A model generated the notes under the pieces. It was not told where the DNA came from and did not search any database. It worked only from the letters and a program-made list of their open reading frames with translations. A stretch of 63,445 bases of DNA from Dinochytrium kinnereticum (Eukaryota; Chytridiomycota; Chytridiomycetes; Chytridiales; Chytridiaceae): contig JADGJT010000097.1 in the NCBI GenBank assembly GCA_027604005.1, forward strand, positions 2,146 to 65,590, written 5' to 3'. Made by a program: the position numbers and the translations under genes. This document shows positions 1 through 9,984 of this stretch, piece after piece. The stretch's first letter is position 1. Every line of letters begins with the position of its first letter.

Positions 1-2368
1 CACCCCCCTGAATCCAAACCACAACAGCGGAAGCATCATCCACCATGGTCCCATCATCACCACCATCCTCAAACAAATCCCCCCACCCCCCCCTCCACCG
101 TGCGCAGAGCGTCTCGGCAACCTTTCGACAGCACAACGAGCTTCCCACTCCCAGGTTCAGAGGACCCGCGAGACCCGCTGTCGTGATGGTTCGAGGAATG
201 TCCCCCGCGGACCAACGCGATTCAAGCTCTTTGAACCCCCTTGGACTCTTTCGCGTGGGAGTCACATCATGCTGCCTCCTCCCACCAGCGGAAACGTGTC
301 TCCCAATCAAGGCTTCCAAGACCCTCTCCATGACAGACACAACCTCCAACCCCCCTGAAAGACTCGTGACCCCACGCTCCTCCTTCTCCAAAGCTCCCCA
401 AACCCCATCACTGGCAATCACGATCCCAACACCTCGACAAGATGGAACCCTCAACATCATCACGTCAGGGGAACCCTCAAAGATCCTCGGGTCAACTTTC
501 ATGACCAAGTCACCCAACGCGTCAGACATGGCAAGTGATTTGATGGTCCCCCCGTTGGGGGTATCCGCAAAAAGATCCACGAAACTCTCTGGTCGAAACA
601 CCCTCGCGTTGATGAGGGACGTGATGACCGCATCAGTTGACACAGGGACGTTCTCAGGGAACGGTATGGGAGGATCGTTTCTGGAGGTTCGAAAAACAGC
701 CTGAGAGAGGTGACACGCTCTCGCCTTTCTGGAATGAAAGACGGCATGATCCCCCGTGACGTGAAGAAGATCAACGCCATCCATCCTCCCTCTCTTCACC
801 GGCGTGCAAGTCTTGGAACGTGATGATCGTGATCTTTCTGGCGTTCCACCTCCCTCCTCCCCCAACGTCGATCCCTGCAAAGAAGAACCCTGGGAAGATG
901 CGACGGCCACCCTTGAATCTCCTACATGAGCGACAAGCATCCACCTTCCCCCCGGTAAAACACACACCAGCGCCATGGTCGCCCCATCATCCGGCACGGG
1001 TCGACCCTCCCTCACCTCCTCCAATCGACGATCACAAAACTCCCGATCCAGGTCCCGCACTCCCTCCGAGACCCCTTGACAAAGGTCCGATCGTTTCCTG
1101 GGGTCCTCGAGATCGGCCCAAAAGTCTCCGAGACGAGTGGGAGGTGATGATGGGTGGGAGGAGTGATGGGGTTTGTTGTTGGACCATGATGTTAAGATGG
1201 TTGAGATGCGTTCTCTTATCCGGGTTGGAATGCGGTCGAGGAACCATTGGGATGCTTCTCGTCCGCCGTGACCGTCTGCGAGCGCAAAGATGGGACATGT
1301 GGAGTCGGTGAGGGTTATGGGGTGGGTGGGGTCTTGTGTTAGGGTGATGGGAGATAAAGAGGGTGGGATGGAAACCAAGTCCTTTGAGAAACCGAAACAG
1401 TATGAGGAAAAGAAGGAGGGATAGTTTAACGGGGGGGGTGGGGGGGGGGGGGTTAGGAGAGTGATGTTGATTTCAAACTTAGAGACTAAGGGATCCAAAA
1501 GACATAATAAAGATAGATTATATCCAACCTCAATCTCAGTATGTAGAGGTTCCAATCGTCCGTTCCTTCCAAACTTCCACCCTAAAACCCCAGCAGCTCC
1601 CCAAGACACTTCCACCCCACCCCCAACCCCATCAACCGACCCACCTTCCCATCGCAGCGAAGAAGAGCCCAACGATTCATTAAAAAGGACGGGATCCAGT
1701 CCTGCCATCCTCCTCCAAATCATCACCGCCTCTTCATTCATACCAGCAGAAGATGCTGTTTGACCCTTGACATCAAAACTCTTTTCATCGTCACGCCCTT
1801 CACCACCCTTCCCCCCCGCCATAGGTGATTCGAGAAAAACAGATCGCACCTCATCACCTTTCCCCACCTCACCTCGCGCTTCTCTTCTAGCCATTGGCGA
1901 CTCGGGACAAAAAAACTCCCCACCATCACCTCCACTTCCCCCTTCACCATCTTCACACCCCTTCACCATCCTCATGGTCTTCCAGCACCCCAACATCCTT
2001 AAAACGACATAGAGCGCCGCAGTCGCAACCGTGAAATCCACCTTCACCCTCCCAAGACCCTCCTCCTGGACGCTTCCCAACATTCTCAGGTTCGGCTGCT
2101 TGCTCCATCGAGTTAAGAACGGGTCGGTGGATGGAGTTGGGAGGTGGAAACAGTCGGTTAGGATCGTGATGGAGGAGAGGATGGCGTTGGAGGTTGCGGT
2201 GGGTGTGGGGGGGACGTTTGCGTCGGTTGCTTTGAGGTCTTGGAGGAGGGTGATGGAGACGGGTTCAGGGATTCCGAGGAATTCCATGAGGGATTTCAGA
2301 GGTTCGTACAAGTGAACGCTGCGGGTCTCCGTTGATGGGGTGGGGTCGTGTCGTTTTCGTTTTGGCAT
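1..2368 (-). CDS. PP2C-family Ser/Thr phosphatase with long N-terminal extension (partial at left edge)
   Basis: Metal-dependent protein phosphatase of the PPM/PP2C family. On the minus strand one exon from about 1380 down to base 1 carries the family motifs in order: FALADGHGG (about 1290-1265), DDGATMALV and LVAHVGDSRVAVA, a VTGDH segment, GDLVMK, VIASDGVWGAL, and DDASAVVVW close to base 1. The acidic metal-binding residues are therefore present and the gene continues beyond the window. The upstream exon starts at the ATG at 2368 (MPKRKRHDP) and encodes about 280 residues I do not recognise, with a low-complexity Gly/Glu stretch. The exons are separated by an intron whose 3' end is probably the CAAAG near 1381. 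Its 5' site is uncertain, perhaps a GTTGGA near 1537. It lies 52 bp downstream of the methyltransferase gene on the same strand. Family is clear; exon 1 linkage is inferred from the open frame. Confidence 0.8.
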   Translation of the reverse strand, partial: MPKRKRHDPTPSTETRSVHLYEPLKSLMEFLGIPEPVSITLLQDLKATDANVPPTPTATSNAILSSITILTDCFHLPTPSTDPFLTRWSKQPNLRMLGSVQEEGLGRVKVDFTVATAALYVVLRMLGCWKTMRMVKGCEDGEGGSGGDGGEFFCPESPMARREARGEVGKGDEVRSVFLESPMAGGKGGEGRDDEKSFDVKGQTASSAGMNEEAVMIWRRMAGLDPVLFNESLGSSSLRWEGGSVDGVGGGVEVSWGAAGVLGWKFGRNGRLEPLHTEIEVGYNLSLLCLLDPLVSKFEINITLLTPPPPPPPLNYPSFFSSYCFGFSKDLVSIPPSLSPITLTQDPTHPITLTDSTCPIFALADGHGGREASQWFLDRIPTRIRERISTILTSWSNNKPHHSSHPSSPPTRLGDFWADLEDPRKRSDLCQGVSEGVRDLDREFCDRRLEEVREGRPVPDDGATMALVCVLPGGRWMLVAHVGDSRVAVASSQGSSLQGSTLGEEGGGTPERSRSSRSKTCTPVKRGRMDGVDLLHVTGDHAVFHSRKARACHLSQAVFRTSRNDPPIPFPENVPVSTDAVITSLINARVFRPESFVDLFADTPNGGTIKSLAMSDALGDLVMKVDPRIFEGSPDVMMLRVPSCRGVGIVIASDGVWGALEKEERGVTSLSGGLEVVSVMERVLEALIGRHVSAGGRRQHDVTPTRKSPRGFKELESRWSAGDIPRTITTAGLAGPLNLGVGSSLCCRKVAETLCARWRGGWGDLFEDGGDDGTMVDDASAVVVWIQGG

Positions 2369-2420
2369 TTGGAGGTTTGGCTGCTTCCCTTTTTTATTTA
2401 TTATGATTATTCAATAAAGT

Positions 2421-3614
2421 TCAGTTGCTTTTGAGATGTCCGATAAAGATCGTCACGTCTTTCCGCATGTACAAAGGATCCACCACCCCCAAATCAGCTG
2501 TCACCCAACTCATCCCTGCTCTCCTCATCTCCGAGAACAAGATCTCGTCGCCTCTTGTTGACCGAGTCTGATGCGCGAGGATGAGGGTTGTGGTTGGGGT
2601 CATCAGGGCTGGGTTGGTTGGTTGGTTGGGGGGGTGAAGAATTGGTTTAATGAACCCCTTATTTTACCCCCCAGAGAAGGCATTCAAACTCCTTACCTTG
2701 AATCGTTTCAACCAACGGCGCAATCAAATCTGATACCCAGACAACATCCGCAGCAAGAATAAAGTCAAATGGAGGTTGGTGGGAAAGGGCATTGAGCGTT
2801 GAGGAGCTTGATTCCTCTTTTAGTCATCGCGTTGTGTGAAAATGGGGGTCGCGGCTCTTACTTGTTTGTCCAGTCTAACGGAACGACTTGATCCACGGAT
2901 TTCACTTGGTTGAGGGCAACGATCTCTTTCAGGTCGGGGATGATGGTGTGGACGTCTGTGAGGGTCACGCGTGCACCGAGGATGGATGCGGCGATGCCAA
3001 CAATGCCTCTGCCAGAGCCCTGTAGGGGAGAAAAGTTGGTTTAATCGCATTCACGTCAACTGAAGATGACTCGATCATGAAAAGGAAGTGAAGAACCGAG
3101 AAAGAACGGGGGGAAAATGTTAAACTGATTGACGCATCGCATCATTTTTCTCTCGACACGAAAAAAGAGAAGGAATAGAGGAAACGAAATGAAATAGAAT
3201 CGAGAAAAAGATAGCGCATAGGGTTATCGTGTGGGTCCATCCAAGCCTATAAAGCGAACAGGCAACCAAAGAGGAAAAAAAAAAGTTAAAACCTCGCCAA
3301 CTCCTCACCAGCTCAACAACCCGTCTCCCACGCACATCAAAACCACCATTACCCCCCAACCCAGCCTCCAAAAACTTTGCCAAAACAATCGAACAATCCC
3401 AAACCGTCAACGCCGTCAAAACCGTGTGATGCGTCTCCCCATCACACCTCTCCGTCCCGCTCTCCTCCCCAACCTCCTCCACAAACACCGGTCGATCAAT
3501 CACAGTAAAAAACCCTCCATCCCGCTTCTTATCAACAGGTTGATCAAAGTCGAACCCGTGGGGCTTCCGAAAATCAAACCTCCATGCTTGTTCTGGCCCG
3601 CAGAGAAGCAGCAT
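2421..3614 (-). CDS. METTL21-like (Methyltransf_16) protein methyltransferase
   Basis: SAM-dependent methyltransferase of the Methyltransf_16/METTL21 group, whose members usually methylate lysines on proteins such as elongation factors and chaperones. Four exons join in frame: 3614-3309, 3019-2862, 2806-2697, 2608-2421, giving 253 residues. Motifs seen are VWDCSIVLAKFLE before the Rossmann fold, motif I VVELGSGRGIVGIAA split exactly by intron 1, VTLTD as the acidic loop, VPLDW, and FDFILAADVVW as the post-II motif. HQTRS takes the place of the YxxR/ExR motif seen in relatives. The start ATG at 3614 is chosen because translation upstream runs into the divergent NTH1 gene; the two start codons are only 49 bp apart, implying a shared promoter. 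Substrate cannot be told from sequence. Confidence 0.85.
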
Positions 3615-3663
3615 TGAGAGAGGAAGGGGGTTTTTTTTTTTGCCCTTTAGTTGGGTCACACCG

Positions 3664-5373
3664 ATGCAACTTCGATCACGGACTGCTGATGTTGTTGGGA
3701 GTGAGGTTGGGGATGGGGTTGGGAGGGGGATCAAGCGGCAGGTGGTGAAAGTTGAAAGGGTAAAAGAGGAAGGTGTTGGAGATATTGAGGATTGTTTGGC
3801 GGGTGTTGAAGGAGGTGTCGTTACGCCTGTGAAGAAGAGGAAAGGAATGAAGGTTGAGACGCCGGATGGGAAGAGTGGTGACGGGACCCCTGGGGGAAGG
3901 AAAAAGAAGGTGAAGAAGGAGGTGATGGAACCAGAAGGATGGAAGGAGATTTATGAGTTGATTAAGGTGGGTTTGAGTGTTTTTAGCTTCAATGGACGTT
4001 ATAGAGTGATTTTTTTAATGTCAAGCTGGCTGGCTTCATTGCTATAAATATATGTATTTTTTTTCCTCTCCCTTTCTATTAGACGGCATCATCGCGATTT
4101 CGTTCTTTCCTTTCCACATCTCTTAAACCCTCAACTAAAAAAAACAAAAAACTCTATCCGAATTTCATAGGACTTTCGCTCCAAAAACATTGCTCCAGTT
4201 GACGAAGTCGGTTGCGGCTCTCTAGCGTTAAAGGACTCATCCCCAAAAGTACGTGCCCCATCCACCGCGAAAATTAAAAGAAGAGTCAATTCCATATTTC
4301 ATCCTCCCTTCACCAAAACCAAAACGCGAAAACAGACCCCACCCCCCCCCACCTTCCCCTCCCACTCACATCCTACTAATCAAACTCAAGACCTATCGTT
4401 TCCAAACCCTAGTGGCACTCATGCTCTCCTCCCAAACGAAGGATCCGATAACAGCCGCAGCAGTTCACCGTCTGCAAACCCAGCTTCCAAACGGTCTGAC
4501 CCCGCAATCCGTGTCGACCCAATCAGCACTGGACATTCAAAACATCATTCACGGTGTGGGCTTTCACGTCAAAAAGGCAGTTTATTTAAAAAAAGTCGCC
4601 GATATCTGTTTGGAGAAGTTTGGTGGAGATATACCGGAGACTGTGGAGGGGTTGATGGAGCTGCCGGGAGTTGGGCCTAAGATGGCTTATCTGGCTATGC
4701 AGTGTGGGTGGGGGGTTAGTGTGGGAGTTGGGGTGGATACGCATGTCCATAGGATATCAAATCGATTGGGGTGGGTCAAGTCGAAGGAGGCAGAGGAGAC
4801 GAGAGAGGTACTTACCTTTTCATACTTCTTTTTAAGCTTCCTTTTTTTTTGCTTGCTTTCTTCAATTTTCTAACCAAATTCCATAATCACTCTTGCGCCA
4901 ACATGTAGCAACTCGTAAGTAACCATCCCACCAGAAACTCAACCATTGCGTTTCTTTTCCTCCTTAGTAAAACCCCACCCTTCACAAAAAAAAACCTACC
5001 CAAATCACCACCTAATACTTTTTTCTGAAAGGAATCCTGGCTCCCATCCACCCTCTGGACAGAAATCAACCCTCTTCTCGTCGGCTTCGGTCAAACAGTC
5101 TGCGGCGGCGTGTCCCCAAGTTGCGGCATCTGCCCCATCTCCTATTTATGCAGGAAGATTGGAGTGAAGCGATCGCGATCCATCTTGCAGACTCCCGTCA
5201 AGAAGGTGAAAGTGATTTTGGACGAGATGGAGGCGCCTGTGAAGTTGTCCTGGGTTGGGGTTGAGGTGAAGGAGGAGGAGGAGGAAGTGAAGGAGGAGAG
5301 GGGAGGGAAGGTGAAAGAAGAGGGTGGTACGGATGAGGAGATTGGGATTGGGATTGTAAAAGTTGAGGAGTGA
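3664..5373 (+). CDS. NTH1: endonuclease III homologue (DNA glycosylase/AP lyase), with a 6-nt microexon
   Basis: Base-excision repair enzyme removing oxidised pyrimidines and nicking abasic sites, acting in nucleus and/or mitochondria. Exons 3664-3966, 4171-4248, 4391-4807, 4909-4914 and 5032-5373 join in frame to 381 residues. The N-terminus is basic and Lys/Glu-rich. The catalytic core shows FQTLVALMLSSQTKD, the helix-hairpin-helix LMELPGVGPKMAYLA with the catalytic Lys, and VDTHVHRISNRLGW with the catalytic Asp. It ends in an intact [4Fe-4S] loop with C-x6-C-x2-C-x5-C spacing. The C-terminal tail is a low-complexity acidic/basic extension. Exon 4 is only CAACTC (Gln-Leu), flanked by TGTAG and GTAAGT; it restores the conserved spacing TREQLESWLP. 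Start at 3664 is the first in-frame ATG. Confidence 0.93.
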
Positions 5374-6019
5374 TTCAGCGTGGTTCGCACCTTTGAGTAG
5401 AATAGTCCGCCCTTCTTTTTTTGGGCATGTTCTTCGCCACATGGATCTCCACATAGATACCCATCACACGTCTCCTCGTTTTTGCAATGTAATTCTCGCG
5501 TGCTGAAGTTATCCAGGTGATGCGCCAATGTTCTTTTCAACTTCGCAATTTACTTTTTGCAGCCAAGATTGAATCAGAAAAACAGAGGAGTATCATTGAC
5601 TTTAACGAAGAGCATGTCTAAAGAATAGAAAGTAAGATAATAGAACTGCCAATGTATTATTTATAAGAAGGAAAAAGAAAACCGAAAAAAGGAGGGAACA
5701 AAAAATATATATATATATATGAAAAGGCCAAACGGAGCACCACTGATACCATAAAATGCAAAAAAATAAGGTCTCAGAAGAACAAGCACATTAAGAGGTA
5801 AGATACTAATGCAATAAAACGATAACTATCATCCCCCCCCCACCCCCCCCAAAAAAAAAAGAAAGAAAAAAAGGCAATGAGAAGTGATGATATTACGCCC
5901 CAAAAAAAGGCATAACAAAACAAACCGATTTCAAGACAATAAGGTTATCAAAAAAGGGCAAGACAATAAGCAGTATCGAAGAGAACCAAATTAGAGTAAA
6001 TTAAAGTAGCAATCGATCA
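5374..6019. other. intergenic, convergent 3' regions of NTH1 and the cyclin
   Basis: No supported gene. The stretch is A-rich on the plus strand with a short TATATA run at about 5708-5719 and C/A homopolymers near 5836-5870, as expected for facing 3' untranslated regions and polyadenylation signals. A minus-strand frame over 5380-5540 has clustered Cys residues, but it is open only by continuing antisense through NTH1, so I do not call it. Confidence 0.5.
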
Positions 6020-8581
6020 CTAAGTGCTTTTAAGTGCCTCCTCTCTCTCCGGCCCAACCATCTCGTCACAACCTCCTACCATCCCTACACCCGTCCCTTT
6101 ACCATTCCCCTCCTTCGAGGGATACGGTAAACCAGAAGACAAACGCTTCATCTCCCCATCCACACACATTCCCATCCTATTCACTCCTGCTACCTGCGTA
6201 AGCCCCGTCACCGAAAAAGGCGACTGATTGAACACCACCGGCGCCCCCTTCATCGCACCACCAGGGCTGAGATAAGAAAGAGGTGAGACAGCCACGGCCG
6301 ACAAAAGAGGAGCAGGTGGGGGGGGCGCCACAGGTGAGACCGAAGTCGCCGACAGAACCGAAGAAGGCGGCATCACCATCATCAACGGACCAGGCGAAGT
6401 AGACGATATTGAAGAATGTCCGGGAACCATCAACCCCGTTCCAGTGGGTCTTCTCACACCTCCCGCAATGGAAGAGACTGTAGAAGAAGCATTGGTGGCC
6501 CCGACCACAGCCGCAGCAGCACCAGCAACCCACCCCTTAAGTCTCTCCAACCAAGCCTCGAATTCCGTTGGCGGAATAACAATCTTCCATCCCAAAGCTT
6601 CACAGGCAACAATCTTCAACTGCGCCACCCCTCTTCGTTCATCAACTCCCGCGCCAATGGCTTTTCCAATCGCGCACCATACTGCAACAGGGGTTGTCGC
6701 GTCTCTTAACACCACGTCTGCAAGCATCAAAGATGCAAGGAGGAGACGGGTGGGGGTTGCAAGCGGTTCGGGTAGAGTTCGGAGAGAAACTAAGCGGTGG
6801 ACGATGAGAAGAGCATAAGGGACGATTTGTGCAGGAGCACGGGTTCGAGATAATGCATGGGTGACCATCGCGCGAAGTCGGTGAGCGTAATGAAAGAGAT
6901 AAGTTGCAGGAAGAGGGCTACTCCCGTGACTATTGGTCTGAGGGGGTGGTAGCTGTTTTGCAGATGCAGATCCGCCTAGTGTGGTTGTGCTGGTGATGGA
7001 TTCAACTGGGGAGACGGAAGCGGTTGAGGGGTGCCTCGAAATTGTCACTGGGGAGGAGGTTAATTGCCCTGGCGAGGGATTTTGAGTTGGCACAGGTTGG
7101 TTGACAGAGTTGAGATGCTTAAATGGGGATTGGGGAGGGGTAAGAGGGTGAAGGTGTTGTTGTGGGATCGTGAGGAACATGCCGTGACCCATAGCGGCCG
7201 CGGCCGCTGCAGCTGCAGCGCCATTCATAGGTGATAGCATGTAAGGGCTGATGGGGCTCGAAGGGGTAAGAGTTGACGGGGAAAGTGAAGCAGCACTAGA
7301 AGACCGACTCGACGGTCCGAACCCCAAACTCGGGTGATTTGGAATATGCTGAAGAGGATGAAGAGGCAGATGCTGTTGGCTATGCTGATGAATCAAATGC
7401 TGCTGTTGCATCACAAGCCGCCACCGCGTCCCGACAAGACGAAGCGTCACATTGGCAGCAAGACAAGAAAGCTGTTCAATCACCTCCGGTTTCAATGCAC
7501 TTCTCTTGATTTTGGATGGCAACTCTGTCGATGGCGGTGGAGGGTTCGACAGAGCAGATGCTCCCTGGACTCCGACTTGCAAGGTCTCCCCTCCACTCAC
7601 ATCACCCAATTTGGCCTGTGGAGGCAGCTCGCTGTGATGCTTTCTCAAATTATGCGATTTCTCCAACGCGTTCTGAGTGTGTCCTAACAGCAGTTGCGGG
7701 TCGTTCGTTTTACGGTGAAGCAATGTGACAGAAGGCTCGTGAGGGTTGGGCAATGGCGATCGTTCCCCAGCCACAGCTGCGGCAGATGGCATCAAATCAT
7801 CCTCCTCTTCTTCCTCATTAGAGGGGGACATGCACACCATCCTGTCGGTGATCTGTCGGTAAGGCAAAAGCATAGATGTTGTTGTGAAAGCCGTGCCAGC
7901 GACGGTCGTTTTGGGGTTCACTAGGGTAGTTGCAGATTGCGGCTTGAAAGGTTCCTTTGGTGGCAACAGGGATTTATAGGGGGTGTTCGTGGTATCCATC
8001 GTCTCTACGGGTCGATCCGAAACACTCTCACCATTTTCAGCCAGAAGAACAGCACCACCACTCAATAAAGGCGACGCCGAAGAGAAAGATAACGATTCAT
8101 CCATCCGTGACGGCGACGGCTCAGCTGTAGAGGTATTCCCACAAGACGAAGGAACGCTGCAACTGCCGTCATTGACCAGGAGTGTAGGGACAGTCTGGGG
8201 AACTCGGAAGTGGGGAGCGGGTGCTGTGGCAGTTCCAGGAGGGAAAACCGCGGAGGGATTCGAGTCGGCGGTTGCTGACGGGTCAAGTTGCGTATCATGG
8301 GTAAGTGTTGGAGATGATCGGAGAGTACGGGTTGACAAAAACGTAGACGGGGGCATCGACTCTACAGATGCCAATGGTTGCAGTTGAAAGGGATAAGGCT
8401 GATGAGCCCACGGCGGTGGGACCAGCCCTGTCGTGGTTATCGCATGTGGATGATATTGAGCATGATGGTGATGATGTTGATGATGTTGCAGCTGATGATG
8501 GTGATTGTGAGGGACAGGAGTCGGAGCGCTTTTTGTCTCGATGGGATGCGCACATACAGGACCGTCGTCCGTCCCCACCAT
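6020..8581 (-). CDS. PHO80/PCL-like cyclin-domain protein
   Basis: Large single-exon protein (853 residues from the ATG at 8581) with a short cyclin box. The recognisable part (about 6910-6500) includes ATYLFHYAHRLRAMVTHAL, IVPYALLIVHRLVSL, TRLLLASLMLADVVLRD and LKIVACEALGWKIVI, which matches the five-helix fold and typical residues of PHO80-type cyclins that activate PHO85/CDK5-like kinases. The rest is disordered: a His-rich segment near the N-terminus, many Ser/Thr-Pro sites, a ten-residue poly-Ala run (about 7195-7225) and Pro-rich stretches. The frame is open upstream of 8581 to a TTG at 8695, so an additional spliced 5' exon is possible. Length is far above that of yeast PCLs (about 300 residues), but long versions are common in filamentous fungi. 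Confidence 0.75.
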   Translation of the reverse strand: MVGTDDGPVCAHPIETKSAPTPVPHNHHHQLQHHQHHHHHAQYHPHAITTTGLVPPPWAHQPYPFQLQPLASVESMPPSTFLSTRTLRSSPTLTHDTQLDPSATADSNPSAVFPPGTATAPAPHFRVPQTVPTLLVNDGSCSVPSSCGNTSTAEPSPSRMDESLSFSSASPLLSGGAVLLAENGESVSDRPVETMDTTNTPYKSLLPPKEPFKPQSATTLVNPKTTVAGTAFTTTSMLLPYRQITDRMVCMSPSNEEEEEDDLMPSAAAVAGERSPLPNPHEPSVTLLHRKTNDPQLLLGHTQNALEKSHNLRKHHSELPPQAKLGDVSGGETLQVGVQGASALSNPPPPSTELPSKIKRSALKPEVIEQLSCLAANVTLRLVGTRWRLVMQQQHLIHQHSQQHLPLHPLQHIPNHPSLGFGPSSRSSSAASLSPSTLTPSSPISPYMLSPMNGAAAAAAAAAMGHGMFLTIPQQHLHPLTPPQSPFKHLNSVNQPVPTQNPSPGQLTSSPVTISRHPSTASVSPVESITSTTTLGGSASAKQLPPPQTNSHGSSPLPATYLFHYAHRLRAMVTHALSRTRAPAQIVPYALLIVHRLVSLRTLPEPLATPTRLLLASLMLADVVLRDATTPVAVWCAIGKAIGAGVDERRGVAQLKIVACEALGWKIVIPPTEFEAWLERLKGWVAGAAAAVVGATNASSTVSSIAGGVRRPTGTGLMVPGHSSISSTSPGPLMMVMPPSSVLSATSVSPVAPPPPAPLLSAVAVSPLSYLSPGGAMKGAPVVFNQSPFSVTGLTQVAGVNRMGMCVDGEMKRLSSGLPYPSKEGNGKGTGVGMVGGCDEMVGPEREEALKST

Positions 8582-9984
8582 CCCCGATCCCAATGAAAAT
8601 GAAGATGCTATAGAAATCCCGTTCCTCCCAACGCACTCTTTCCACCTTTTATCGTTTGAAACGGCCCCGCACACAAAGCAGCCCAGGCTTTCCAAGAGCA
8701 GGTTTCATTCACTGCAAACGATGCGCTGTTATTCCTCACACGAAGCGTGCGATCCCCAAGCCAAGGTAGCGATTCAGAGGCCAGAAGATCCCTAAGTGCC
8801 TTGATGGGTATCGTAAAGGCAGCAGCCAAAGAAAGGTCTGTGGTGATGCCCAGTCTTGTGGGACGAGAGACGTTGAAAATGTGTTCCAAAGAACTGTGTT
8901 CTGTTCAGGTGCCTTGGCACCAAACCTGCTGGCAGTTGCTTTTACTGTGATCCTATTGGCTTCCTGTGCTGTCTGCAAGACAAGCGCTGGGAATGTGTGT
9001 GTGGTTGAAGGCCCGCACAGGTGATGATGGGGGAATCGGGGAAGGAGCGGACGTTGCCAGCCAAAAGAAAAAAAAAATAAGAAGAGGAAAAGATGGCAGG
9101 CGCGTGCGGTGAGTATGCAGTCCAAGTGGATTGTTAGGGGTTATGGAAACAGACACGCTTGCAACGGAGGCCCTGTTAATTGTTCTCTCTGTGGATTGAC
9201 GGGGAATGGATGAATAGTGTGAATGCAGAGTCTTGCGAATCCCAGATCAAAGTAGAGGGACATTTAAAAACCGCGGGCAGCCATGCATTCGATGCCTGCA
9301 GCCAGATTGAGGTTGATGTGAGTGCAAGTGAGGTATGGGCAAAGCATGCCATCAGAGAAGGTCAAAACAGAAACAATTCTGTTTCAGAATGATCTTGAAT
9401 CGCTCTGACCTCCTCGCCATCCCAACCTTCCACACGCTTTTCACGTTACGAGATGGCAACTTCTAACCTCTCTACATTCTTTACCCTCCAACTTAAATAC
9501 TATTTTCATTTCAAGCGTACTTGCCTCATCCTAAAAATCCTTGAAACAGAGAAGAGCGAAAAGGACTTTAGCAGTTCGCGTGAACTATTCACTCTTTCCA
9601 GCAAGAGTAACGGAGAGTTTTTAAAACAACGAATGTATGCTGCTATGGAGATAGGATTATGTCACTAGAAGTTGTTTAAAGTTTCTTTTCTTTTTTCTTT
9701 AGAATGGCCGAATAAACATATAGATAGATGAAAGAGTAACTCCTATTTGCCTTCCATGAAGACTACTGATACCGTAGGTAATGACGGGTGCACCCCCTTT
9801 TCACACCACATACACTATCAAGTGACATATATTCAGTGACAACAACCATCTGCTTACGAGCAAATAAACTATAAAAAAAAAAAAATAAACTCCGTCATCT
9901 GGAGCTTCCCAAAACGAAAATAAAACAGATAATGCAAAAAGGAGAAAAACAAAAACAAAACATGCGTTATCAATGTGTTTAAAT
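8582..9984. other. intergenic: cyclin 5' leader and carbonic anhydrase 3' region
   Basis: About 1.4 kb between the cyclin start and the carbonic anhydrase stop, both on the minus strand. Several short open frames exist on both strands (for example 8889-8608 minus and 9453-9668 plus), but none shows a family motif or flanking splice signals that I trust. The 8600-9160 part is probably promoter and leader of the cyclin gene. I see no repeat or RNA gene here. Confidence 0.45.

Noticed and set aside
45..704. Long plus-strand open frame
   Set aside because: It is antisense to the PP2C phosphatase, whose motifs are clear on the minus strand.
5142..5540. Minus-strand frame with clustered Cys (possible small zinc protein)
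   Set aside because: Most of it is antisense to NTH1 exon 5 and the Cys part alone is under 50 residues with no family match.
7334..8645. Several plus- and minus-frame ORFs over the cyclin gene
   Set aside because: Low-complexity shadows of the long cyclin reading frame.
8608..8889. Minus-strand frame that might be an upstream exon of the cyclin
   Set aside because: No matching donor/acceptor phase with the cyclin frame could be shown and no motif is present.
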